From the NCBI GenBank assembly GCA_963727755.1, contig CAVSHN010000012.1, positions 62,001 to 126,000 of the forward strand: DNA of 64,000 nt. Direction: 5' to 3'. A program made the position numbers and the translations under genes. Under the pieces are notes generated by a model. That model did not search any database and was not told the DNA's origin. It saw only the letters and a list, made by a program, of their open reading frames with translations. Shown one piece after another: positions 19,701-26,807 of the stretch. This DNA is from DASYAN01 sp963727755 (lineage in GTDB: Bacteria > Chloroflexota > Ktedonobacteria > Ktedonobacterales > Ktedonobacteraceae). The first letter of the stretch is position 1. Each line of letters opens with the position of its first letter.

Positions 19701-20744
19701 TGGTGCCCAGGTAGAGTATGAGCGAGGAGAAAGCTCTCAAGCACAATTGCTTGAGGGTGGAGCACGGCAAGGCAATGAAGGGACATCGCAGAGGAGTGGT
19801 GCTCAAGTAGAGTATGTGCAAGGGGAAAGTTCTCAGCACAATTGCCCGAGGTTGGGGCACGGCAAGGCGATGCGGAACCAGAAGTAGGAGAAGATGGGCG
19901 CTACATTATTCGCAGTCGAGAAGATCTTGAAAGGCTAAAGACTATCGAGCGAACAAAAGATAACCCACCTGCAGATGTGCTACCTGAGGAGAAGCCGCTT
20001 TGGGATGAGTATGTTGATTATTGGCATGAGCGTATCAAGAAGTTAGAAAGGGCGTTCAACAGGAAACTGAAACTTGAAGCGTCAACTGAGTCTCCTGATG
20101 GGTTAGCAGAAGCGTTCAAGGAAAAACTTAACCTTGAGCTGTCGACAGAGCCTCCACGTAATTGGGAATCCTACAAAGAGGTTCGTACAAGTGGTAGAAG
20201 TCATGAGGGAAAACCCTATCAAAAACACATCCTTGAGGTTCTCAAGTCAGAAAACGAAGACAAGGTTGTTGAGGGAGACGTTGGTGTTATTAAGGAGGGA
20301 AGGAAGCCTAAAAAGGGGCGGCTAAAACCAACACCGAAATTTGCTGATCAGCTAGCTGTAGACAAACAGGAGCTTCAGGCGTGGGTGGACACTGGACGTC
20401 CGGAAGGCCAAGTTCCCAAAATTGAAACGTATAGTAATAAGAGCCGCGAATTCGCAGCGATGCTTACCAGTGAGGGAAAGATAGATAAAGATAAAATCGA
20501 AGATTGGGTGAGTAAAGATGTGAGAGAGATACTAAATAAATACAGTGGCAGATTAGAAATCAGGCGAGATGTTCCTGGAAGTGAACTAAACGTCATGCGA
20601 GACTTTACAGCGGAGGTCAAAAAGATGTATCTTGTCTATGATGGCAGGCCCGATTTTGTCACGCCAGAAGTCCGTCTGCTTATTGAAAAAACAGTCAAAC
20701 GAGCTGCAAACGGAAACCCAGTGGAGGTTCAAATCCGACAATGA
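16754..20744 (+). pseudogene. Very large modular protein with four copies of one domain, two frameshifts
   Basis: Three frames join into one gene of about 1330 codons. The N-terminus has WSS/NTND repeats and an Arg/Ser/Pro-rich tract. A shift near 17100-17125 restores the same Ser/Pro/Arg composition in the next frame, leading into SWIDAGRWSVFENTRAENL. Four copies of a 140-residue domain follow (core AHTVL..G..V.AAGEA.IAI.GNER, then the SLEVGRQAF..FGI helix), separated by GRDNEHDDGRDN repeats. A second shift near 19835 is shown by the internal duplicate: SSQAQLLEGGARQG versus SSQ[aQLPEVGARQG], one base missing. The C-terminal 290 residues are Lys/Glu rich. The domain resembles modules I recall from polymorphic-toxin-like proteins; this is uncertain. 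The next gene overlaps by 4 bp. Confidence 0.6.
18295..18905 (+). repeat. Domain-level direct repeats and GRDNEHDD tandem repeats
   Basis: Copies two and three of the 140-residue domain are nearly identical over about 400 bp (compare 18040-18300 with 18520-18790). They are joined by short tandem units GATGGGCGTGACAATGAGCA at 18315-18365 and 18795-18895 that vary in number. Confidence 0.8.
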
Positions 20745-22060
20745 GTATGTATGATACCTTACAATGTGAGATGTACATTGCTGACAATCCCCTCACTTCA
20801 GGGAATGTCAGCATCGATCAGATCCTCAAAGTGCTTAGTTTACATGCCAATGAGTTCATGCCCCAGTGGATTGGCACGGGCAAGGCTCCGCGGAAGTACT
20901 CGCTGGAAGCTGTCAAACGTGTGCTAGCACGTCAAGATCCGGAAGATAACGCTCATTTCTCTTTGAGGCGGCGCACAGACCCCACAGTAACATATTCCTT
21001 TGATTTTCTTATATGGAAAGGTGCCCCCATTGGTATGTCGCTGGACATCGACCTTCCATTGGATCATTTTGATCATCCAGATCAGGGAGAGGAACATGTC
21101 CAGCATTTTGTCTTGCTTGTCACTGCTCTGGCTAATCTGCTCCACCCTCTCTATGGGTATGCACATAGTCTAGCTGATGCCGCGCTGGGTACAGATCCGC
21201 ACGTCCGTGACCCATATGCCCCCATTGGGATCTATGAAATCCACTGGCTCAACATTTATGGGAAAGCGCTGGTCGATCAGCTCGGGCGTGATCGCGTCTT
21301 GTCGACACCCTGTTTTCGCTGTGAAGAGTTGGCTGGTGGTGAGGTCTTGTTCCTTTCACGATCAACCCCGCTTGATTATGCCTCGGATGAGGCCCGCGTG
21401 GCCCAGGCCTCAGCTCTGGCCCATCTGCGCTCTGACATCTCCTACGAACAAGCTCTGGCTATGTTGCGCGAACGCAGTGTCACCCTGTTTCCTACCAAAG
21501 AACACTGGGATCCTGATATCGCAGACCTGTTGGAGCTGACACAAAATTCTTTTTCATTTGAGGAGAGCCTGCACCGAGCGGTTCAACTCAATACTTATCG
21601 TCCTCCAGAAGTTTCTGAGTGGCTCCCCTTAGACAAGCTATTGCCATCCGACGTGGAAAAGGAAGGTGAGAGCATTGAGTACTATACTGAGGTCTATGCA
21701 AAGGGCTTTGTAAGGTGGTTCCACATCTCGGCAAAAGTGGAGATCAAAATCAGCCATGAAGCATTGCTACGTGTTGACAGCTACTTCTGGGCGAGGGGCT
21801 CGCTCACACCCAGCACGCGAAATAGCGAGCATATTCCCTTTGTTGGTGCTTATCTTGGTGAAATCATCATTCGTCACCTGGGAGGGCAATGGGTGCCACG
21901 TAAAAATATCGAGGAAGCACAAGTAGTTGTTGGTGATCGGGTCTGGTTGCCATTCTTGCGAGCTAAGCACTGTCTGCAATCAAAGGATGCAGCTCTCGAT
22001 TATTCGCTCACCAAGTTCTATCGTACGGTAGAACGCCATGTGAAAGGGAAGCAGGCTTGA
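20741..22060 (+). CDS. Hypothetical protein, immunity-protein-like, coupled to the upstream gene
   Basis: The ATG overlaps the upstream stop (ATGA), a sign of translational coupling. The 439-residue product is soluble. Residues 95-215 include FDFLIWKGAPIGMSLDIDL, then YEIHWLNIYGKALVDQLGRDRVL and LAGGEVLFLSRSTPLDY, a pattern like immunity proteins of contact-dependent or polymorphic toxin systems. The C-terminal half has FVGAYLGEIIIRHLGGQWVP and a closing DYSLTKFYRTVERHV helix. The position directly after a giant modular gene is what an immunity gene would occupy. I cannot name the family with confidence; a profile search against Imm families would decide. Confidence 0.6.
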   Translation: MSMYDTLQCEMYIADNPLTSGNVSIDQILKVLSLHANEFMPQWIGTGKAPRKYSLEAVKRVLARQDPEDNAHFSLRRRTDPTVTYSFDFLIWKGAPIGMSLDIDLPLDHFDHPDQGEEHVQHFVLLVTALANLLHPLYGYAHSLADAALGTDPHVRDPYAPIGIYEIHWLNIYGKALVDQLGRDRVLSTPCFRCEELAGGEVLFLSRSTPLDYASDEARVAQASALAHLRSDISYEQALAMLRERSVTLFPTKEHWDPDIADLLELTQNSFSFEESLHRAVQLNTYRPPEVSEWLPLDKLLPSDVEKEGESIEYYTEVYAKGFVRWFHISAKVEIKISHEALLRVDSYFWARGSLTPSTRNSEHIPFVGAYLGEIIIRHLGGQWVPRKNIEEAQVVVGDRVWLPFLRAKHCLQSKDAALDYSLTKFYRTVERHVKGKQA

Positions 22061-22174
22061 GAGGATTGTCGTCCTCTGACACTTTTGCCGTCAGTGCAAA
22101 ATCAGCGTCCCGCAAGCTCAGATGAGAGGGCATTAGTGACGAAGAATAGTTGCTGTACTTGATCAGTAATCTGA

Positions 22175-22183
22175 TGCTATAAT
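22175..22183 (+). promoter_or_regulatory. Extended -10 promoter
   Basis: TGCTATAAT, a perfect extended -10 element, lies about 75 nt upstream of the next start codon and after the end of the 20741 gene. No good -35 at the usual spacing. Confidence 0.45.
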
Positions 22184-22257
22184 GTGGTCTAGGAGACGTG
22201 CTTTAAGTAAGAGGAGGACTTGCTGAAGTGGCAGTTCTCCAAATTGAGGGAGAGCAA

Positions 22258-23115
22258 ATGAATAACGACATACGGCCCCGACACAGTGGGTCAGATAGTT
22301 GTCAGTACCCCGGAGAAGAACAGCATTATGCTAGCGGAGCGTTAAAAATGTCATCATCGCACCCCGGAGAAGAACAGCATTATGCTAGCGGAGCGTTAAA
22401 AATGTCATCATCGCACCCCGGAGAAGAACAGCATTATGCTAGCGGAGCGTTAAAAATGTCATCATCGTACCCCGGAGAAGAACACTATTACGGGAGTGGG
22501 AAGCTGAAGGCACAACGCTCATTTGATCGTCGTAATGTTTGGAAAATATCGACCGTTGTTCTTGCAGTCGTGGTTGCGCTGTTACTGGTCAACGCTATGA
22601 GAATGGCGAAGCAAGACACACGCGTACAACTAGCTCATCCTAAGGGTCATACCACCGGCCTTGTAGCGAGAGCACCCAGACCTGTACCTGTACTTACCCT
22701 AGATAGCATCTGGCAAGGAAACTTTTATCAGCACGATTACCATGGTACCAACTGGACTCCCATGATATTACGTATAGACAGTGTGCGTGGCAACACATTC
22801 TTCGGTACGACAACTGAGACTACCTTTGCCAACGCCGTCACAATGACTCAAGGGACTATTGTTGATGATATAGGCAGGCTTGGATACATTGATAAAGAGA
22901 GGTTACAGGAACTTATCAACAAGTATGGCAGCGCAGGAACGTTGATAATGTTCACGGATACTGAGCAACTCAACGGCGGTAACATCGTCCTCCATTCTAG
23001 TGCCTACGCTCTTGTCACTCAGGATGGTATCTTGCATGGAGTTGATTTCGACCCAGATCATAATCCAGTCGATTTAAACCCTGATGGAGACTTTACCCTA
23101 TATATAGTGAAGTAG
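22258..23115 (+). CDS. Single-pass membrane protein with 18-residue N-terminal repeats
   Basis: The N-terminus carries three perfect copies of an 18-residue unit (PGEEQHYASGALKMSSSH) plus a diverged fourth (PGEEHYYGSGKLK). A membrane helix follows (WKISTVVLAVVVALLLV, about residue 95). The external C-terminal domain of about 160 residues looks beta-rich (SIWQGNFYQHDYHGTNWTPM...). The repeats should lie in the cytoplasm. ATG 22258 has GAGGGAG at 6 nt; GTG 22228 with GAGGAGG at 10 nt is an alternative that adds ten residues. The family is not recognised. Short cytoplasmic tails of this kind are common on Ktedonobacterial membrane proteins. Confidence 0.6.
   Translation: MNNDIRPRHSGSDSCQYPGEEQHYASGALKMSSSHPGEEQHYASGALKMSSSHPGEEQHYASGALKMSSSYPGEEHYYGSGKLKAQRSFDRRNVWKISTVVLAVVVALLLVNAMRMAKQDTRVQLAHPKGHTTGLVARAPRPVPVLTLDSIWQGNFYQHDYHGTNWTPMILRIDSVRGNTFFGTTTETTFANAVTMTQGTIVDDIGRLGYIDKERLQELINKYGSAGTLIMFTDTEQLNGGNIVLHSSAYALVTQDGILHGVDFDPDHNPVDLNPDGDFTLYIVK
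22308..22469 (+). repeat. 54-bp coding tandem repeat
   Basis: Three identical copies with a period of exactly 54 bp (CAGCATTATG at 22321, 22375 and 22429), followed by a diverged partial copy. Confidence 0.9.
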
Positions 23116-23225
23116 GGTGATGGATTACTCTCTCAGGTACATGAGGTTCAGCCAACTCCCCAGGCGTCCTCATTTTTTGCTCATTAGTATCCAACTTTGG
23201 GCAACTCTACGAAAGTGGGGAATCA

Positions 23226-23921
23226 TCATGGTCTTTTGATCTGGTGAGTGACTAAGGGGTTGATATCACATGCAGTTTCACCTATGAATACTTGCGATGC
23301 ACTGTTGGTCTCTTCTTCAACTGCAAGCGCATGTCTACGTTGACGGATCTTTTGCACGAGTAGGATGGAGAGCGCGATAGCTATCAGCAAAGTAAGAAGA
23401 AGACCTGAGAAGGCTCCGAAGAGGCCTGCGACTTCCTCCCAGGTTTCTGCAAAGGTGTAACCTAAGCTGAGGGGGATAATTGTCCCGAGTGCTTCCCCGA
23501 TCACATCCCAGAACAAAAAGTTGCGGTAAGGGTATTGTTCTATGCCTGCAAGTAGATTGATTGAGCCACCAAGAGCAGAGAAAAGAAATCGTGTCATAAA
23601 GATTGCCCATCCGCCTCTCCGCTTGAAGTAAGCCTGACTTTGTGCCAGAGCTGGCAATGTGATCCAACGAAAGCGTTTTTGTCGTTTGAGCCAAGCTAGT
23701 AAGATTGTCCCCACTCGTCGACCAATAAGATAGCCAAGATTATCTCCCACCACGGCTGCACTCCAAACGACCAGAAACAGAATGAAGATGTTGAAGTCGC
23801 CAAGGGCCGCAAAGGCTGCCGAAGCAAAGAGGACTAGTGAGGCGGGTATGGGAGCACCAGCGGCAGCAATGAAAATAGTTAACCAGAGGGCTGGATAGCC
23901 ATATTGCTGTAGTGCATTAAT
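23226..23921 (-). CDS. DedA-family membrane protein
   Basis: DedA proteins (SNARE-associated/VTT fold) are polytopic membrane proteins linked to lipid flipping and membrane homeostasis. The minus-strand frame includes YGYPALWLTIFIAAAGAPIP, the G.P.P motif of the first re-entrant segment, then VVWSAAVVGDNLGYLIGRRVG and FMTRFLFSALGGSINLLAGI, the R....R/G family signature. Automatic start choice at 23753 (GTG) would cut off the first conserved third. The frame stays open upstream to about 24005 but offers no ATG, GTG or TTG, so the start is uncertain; ATT 23921 is used here as a lower bound. A mutated start codon or an indel near the junction with the 23932 gene is possible. Confidence 0.75.
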   Translation of the reverse strand: MNALQQYGYPALWLTIFIAAAGAPIPASLVLFASAAFAALGDFNIFILFLVVWSAAVVGDNLGYLIGRRVGTILLAWLKRQKRFRWITLPALAQSQAYFKRRGGWAIFMTRFLFSALGGSINLLAGIEQYPYRNFLFWDVIGEALGTIIPLSLGYTFAETWEEVAGLFGAFSGLLLTLLIAIALSILLVQKIRQRRHALAVEEETNSASQVFIGETACDINPLVTHQIKRP

Positions 23922-23931
23922 TAAGAACGCG

Positions 23932-24360
23932 CTAAGATGTCGTTCTCCCTGAGACTGGTGAAAGAAGCTTGCTATTACTCTGTTGTTTGAATGCCATAGC
24001 TGAGTGCCGCTTACGGTAGGTCAAAATGGTGTTTTTGATGGTGTGTATCACTCGATCTACTGGTAGGCGTTTACGAGCTGCAATCTGATAGAGTGTTGCG
24101 TGACGGAAGGGAGTCGGGTTCCTGATAGTGAGTGAGCGATATAAGTAGTTTTCAGGCACATGGTAGACATGAGAAATCACATGGATAGTCATCCAGGGAC
24201 TCACCGTACTCACGTTCCCTGCCTTGACTGCACTGTACTGTTGTTGGAAATTATGTGCGGCCTGAAAGGTCCTGGTAGCAGTGAAGGCCAGAAATCCCAG
24301 TATGAGGAGCAGTAAAAAGCTGAGCAGAGTCAGCTTAGTGCGTTCACTCAGCGTGTCCAA
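23932..24360 (-). CDS. Small membrane-anchored hypothetical protein
   Basis: 142 residues with a single N-terminal membrane helix (LTLLSFLLLLILGFLAFTA, residues 10-28). An external domain follows, with HVISHVYHVPENYLYRSL and RHATLYQIAARKRLPVDRVI. The second half resembles a LysM/helix-hairpin-like module that recognises residues through a helix-turn-helix-like fold, but I cannot assign it. It lies directly upstream of the DedA gene on the same strand and probably shares its transcript. Confidence 0.6.
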   Translation of the reverse strand: MDTLSERTKLTLLSFLLLLILGFLAFTATRTFQAAHNFQQQYSAVKAGNVSTVSPWMTIHVISHVYHVPENYLYRSLTIRNPTPFRHATLYQIAARKRLPVDRVIHTIKNTILTYRKRHSAMAFKQQSNSKLLSPVSGRTTS

Positions 24361-24507
24361 CTGCTCTTCGCTCCTTTCTTTTTACGGTAGAAGAGGGCCT
24401 GAAGCATGGATTTTCTCTCAGATCTTATTTAGTGCTTGGCCCAACTTGGCATGGCATGGAACGACATGGTCAAATCGTCTATTGAGTATGTCACTAGGTT
24501 ACATGCC

Positions 24508-24516
24508 TGCTATAAT
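24508..24516 (+). promoter_or_regulatory. Extended -10 promoter of the DUF4870 gene
   Basis: TGCTATAAT with a perfect TATAAT at 24511-24516. Transcription from about 24523 would give a 210-nt leader before the ATG at 24734, and that leader contains the folded segment at 24574-24639. Confidence 0.45.
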
Positions 24517-24573
24517 ATTACCATACTAGAGCCAGGGACATCTAGTCGACGCTGAGCAGAGAATTATTGACAT

Positions 24574-24639
24574 GGGATAAATACGCTCCTGCTTCGTTGT
24601 AAAGTAAGGAGTAATAAGGAGGCTTCGGCTTCTTATCCC
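24574..24639 (+). ncRNA. Candidate structured 5' leader (three-way junction)
   Basis: GGGATAA (24574-24580) pairs with TTATCCC (24633-24639). Inside are two hairpins: CTCCT (24586-24590) with AGGAG (24607-24611), extended by CTT/AAG, and AAGGAGGC-TTCG-GCTTCTT (24616-24634) with a UUCG tetraloop. The second hairpin shares two bases with the closing stem, so the two may compete. This is seen by eye only. It could be a regulatory leader or a chance fold. Confidence 0.3.
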
Positions 24640-24733
24640 TTGAGCCTGTCTGCTACCATTGGAAAGAGGGATGGCTTGTATGACAAGTTCTTGTGGTGGC
24701 GGGTCTTATTCTTTTTCTTGAGAGGTTTTTATA

Positions 24734-25360
24734 ATGAATTACGATCCTAATCAGCCTAATCAGCCTAGTCAGTACCCTAATCAGGGCCAGTATGGTGGTG
24801 GATATGCTCCCCAGTCTCAACCCACTACCGATCCCTATAGTGGTCAGCAATATGGCCAGCCTGGTCAGCCAGGTTACCAACAGCCCTATGGTCAGCAGCA
24901 GGGCCCATATGGTCAGCAGGGTTACCAGCAACAGCCCTATGGTCAGCAGCAGCAAGGCCCATATGGTCAGCAGCCCCCCTATGGTCAGCAGCAGAATCCA
25001 TATGGTGCCCCAGGGGTAACCGGATCGACAATGGGCATGGACCCAAACGTTGCATCGGGTCTGAGCTATGTTGCAGGCTGGGTGACTGGCCTTATCTTCT
25101 TCTTGCTGGAGAAGCAGAATCGCTTTGTGCGTTTCAATGCGCTGCAATCTATCATGTTATCTGGTGCCTATATCGTGGTTGTGATCTTCATCAGTATAAT
25201 TAGCGGAGTGCTTCCTTTCTTGGGGTTCCTAAACGGCCTAGCCACTCTGGGCATGTTTGTAATGTGGATCATCCTGATGGTCAATGCTTTTCAGGGTAAG
25301 TACTTCAAGCTGCCTGTGATCGGTGATTATGCGGAGCGTTATGCTAATCCAACAGTATAG
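24734..25360 (+). CDS. DUF4870-domain membrane protein with Gln/Gly/Pro/Tyr-rich tail
   Basis: Residues 1-100 are low complexity (repeats of YGQQ, GPYGQQ and NQPNQP), probably a disordered cytoplasmic tail. The C-terminal 110 residues match the Tic20/DUF4870 fold: SGLSYVAGWVTGLIFFLLEK, FVRFNALQSIML, then two further membrane helices and the closing GKYFKLPVIGDYAERYA. Four membrane helices in all. Function unknown in bacteria. GAGAGG lies about 7 nt before the ATG. A paralogue with the same design is at 59271. The gene is preceded by a promoter with a long folded leader and followed by a strong terminator. Confidence 0.8.
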   Translation: MNYDPNQPNQPSQYPNQGQYGGGYAPQSQPTTDPYSGQQYGQPGQPGYQQPYGQQQGPYGQQGYQQQPYGQQQQGPYGQQPPYGQQQNPYGAPGVTGSTMGMDPNVASGLSYVAGWVTGLIFFLLEKQNRFVRFNALQSIMLSGAYIVVVIFISIISGVLPFLGFLNGLATLGMFVMWIILMVNAFQGKYFKLPVIGDYAERYANPTV

Positions 25361-25388
25361 GCGTTCGGCATAGAAGATCGCGAAATAG

Positions 25389-25432
25389 AACGGTGGTTAC
25401 GCCTTGCTAGGCCAACCACCGTTTTAATTTTT
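25389..25432 (+). terminator. Rho-independent terminator
   Basis: Perfect 10-bp stem AACGGTGGTT (25389-25398) / AACCACCGTT (25414-25423), 15-nt loop, followed by TTAATTTTT. It ends the DUF4870 transcript. Confidence 0.8.
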
Positions 25433-25459
25433 GTTGGGAAAGACGAGCAGGATAGTTCA

Positions 25460-26645
25460 CTACCTCTTTCCTGCTTCTACTTTTTTTGCCTCACTAATAC
25501 GCCCCATAGTTCTCAACAGTAAAACATAGTTTTTGCGTAATTTTTCTGTGCGAGGATGCTCAGATCCCAACTGTTGTTCACTGATGCTAAGGGCACGTTG
25601 CAGCAGTGGTTGGGCTTGTTTATACTTGCCCTGTTTGCGATAGAGCAGAGCTAGGTTATTGAGGCTTTGCGCGGTGTCTGGGTGATTAGGTCCAAGTAGG
25701 TGCTCGTTAATGGAGAGGGCACGCTGATACAATGGTTCAGCTTGTTCGTACTTGCCCTGTTTACGGTACAGCACGGCCAGATTGTTCAGGCTCTGAGCGG
25801 TGTCAGGGTGCTCCGCCCCTGACTGCTGTTCGCTGATCTTGAGGGCACGTTGCAGTAGAGGCTCGGCTTGTTGATACTTGCTCTGTTCCTGATAGAATAC
25901 TGCTAGGTTGTTAAGGCTTTGTGCTGTAAGGGTATGCTCAGGTCCCAACTGCTGTTCGCGGATACCGAGGGCGCGTTGCAACAAAGGCTCAGCTTGTTCA
26001 TACTTGCCTTGATCGTAATAAAGCATTGCTAGGTTGTTGAGATTTTGTGCCGTTTCGAGGTGGTTGGGTCCCAATTGCTGGATAGTGATGCTAAGTGCAC
26101 GCTCCAGTAGAGGTTCAGCTTGTTTATATCTGCCCTGCTCGTGATAGAGGATGGCTAAGCTGTTGAGGCTTTGGACTATATCAGGGTGGCCTGATCCTAA
26201 CTGTTGATCACGGATACTGAGGGCACGTTGCAGTAATGGCTTGGCAAGCTTCATCCTTGCCCTGTTCATGATAGAGAGCGGCCAGATTGTTGATGCTTTG
26301 TACAGTCTCAGGGTGCTTGGGTCCCAACTGCCGTTCGCTGAGGCTGAGGGCACGTTGCAGCAATGGCTCGGCGAGATCATTCTTGCCCTGTTCATGATAG
26401 AGGATGGCCATATTGTTGAGGCTTTGTACAGTCTCAGGGTGCTCAGGCTCCCCTAGTCGCTCCTGGCTACTGGCATTTGGTTTGGCTAGCTTATCTTGGC
26501 TCTGCTTGCCGGAGAGTGCTGATTGCTTTTGCTGCTGATAGAGTTCTGATAGATTGTCAAAGTTGATTGCTGTAGATGGGTATTCTGGTTCCAACTGTAA
26601 CTCGTTGATGCTGAGATCTCCCTGGTATAATCTCTGAGTTCGCAA
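25460..26645 (-). pseudogene. TPR-repeat segment (kinesin-light-chain-like), one frameshift
   Basis: Seven 42-residue TPR units of the form AEPLLQRALSI.EQQLG.HP.TAQSLNNLA.LY..QGKYEQ, which make a helical protein-binding superhelix. A 1-nt insertion near 26255 is shown by comparison with the neighbouring unit (TGGCTTGGCAAGCTTCATC versus TGGCTCGGCGAGATCATTC). There is no ATG: the frame runs upstream from TTG 26645 through the palindromic elements (NAFAPPSLNVVGEPNAF) and is stopped only by the TAA at 26808-26810, which is also the stop of the upstream TPR gene in the same frame. I therefore read it as the C-terminal end of the giant gene at 26808-32860 rather than a separate gene. Confidence 0.65.
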
Positions 26646-26654
26646 TTGAGAGAG

Positions 26655-26807
26655 AAATGCATTCGGTTCCCCTACAACATTTAATGATGGGGGAGCGAAT
26701 GCATTTGGGAATTCGGTTCCCCTACAACATTTAATGATGGGGGAGCGAATGCATTTGGGGAATTCGGTTCCCCTACAACATTTAATGATGGGGAAGCAAA
26801 TGCATTT
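26655..26807. repeat. Three tandem palindromic elements
   Basis: Three units with spacings of 50 and 51 bp. The unit starts AAATGCATTCGGTTCCCC and ends GGGGGAGCGAATGCATTT, so the ends form an inverted repeat (11 bp perfect, then C/G-rich pairing) around TACAACATTTAATGAT. On the minus strand each can be read as NAFAPPSLNVVGEPN, the same reading used inside the XRE protein at 1325-2524. Confidence 0.85.

Noticed and set aside
22308..22469. CRISPR array (54-bp period), likewise the 120-bp, 111-bp and 65-bp repeats
   Set aside because: Units are contiguous without variable spacers and, except for the 65-bp case, keep a coding frame. No cas genes in the window.
23754..24010. DedA start at GTG 23753
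   Set aside because: The frame upstream encodes the conserved first DedA segments (AAAGAPIPASLVLF), so the gene must begin earlier even though no standard start codon is visible.
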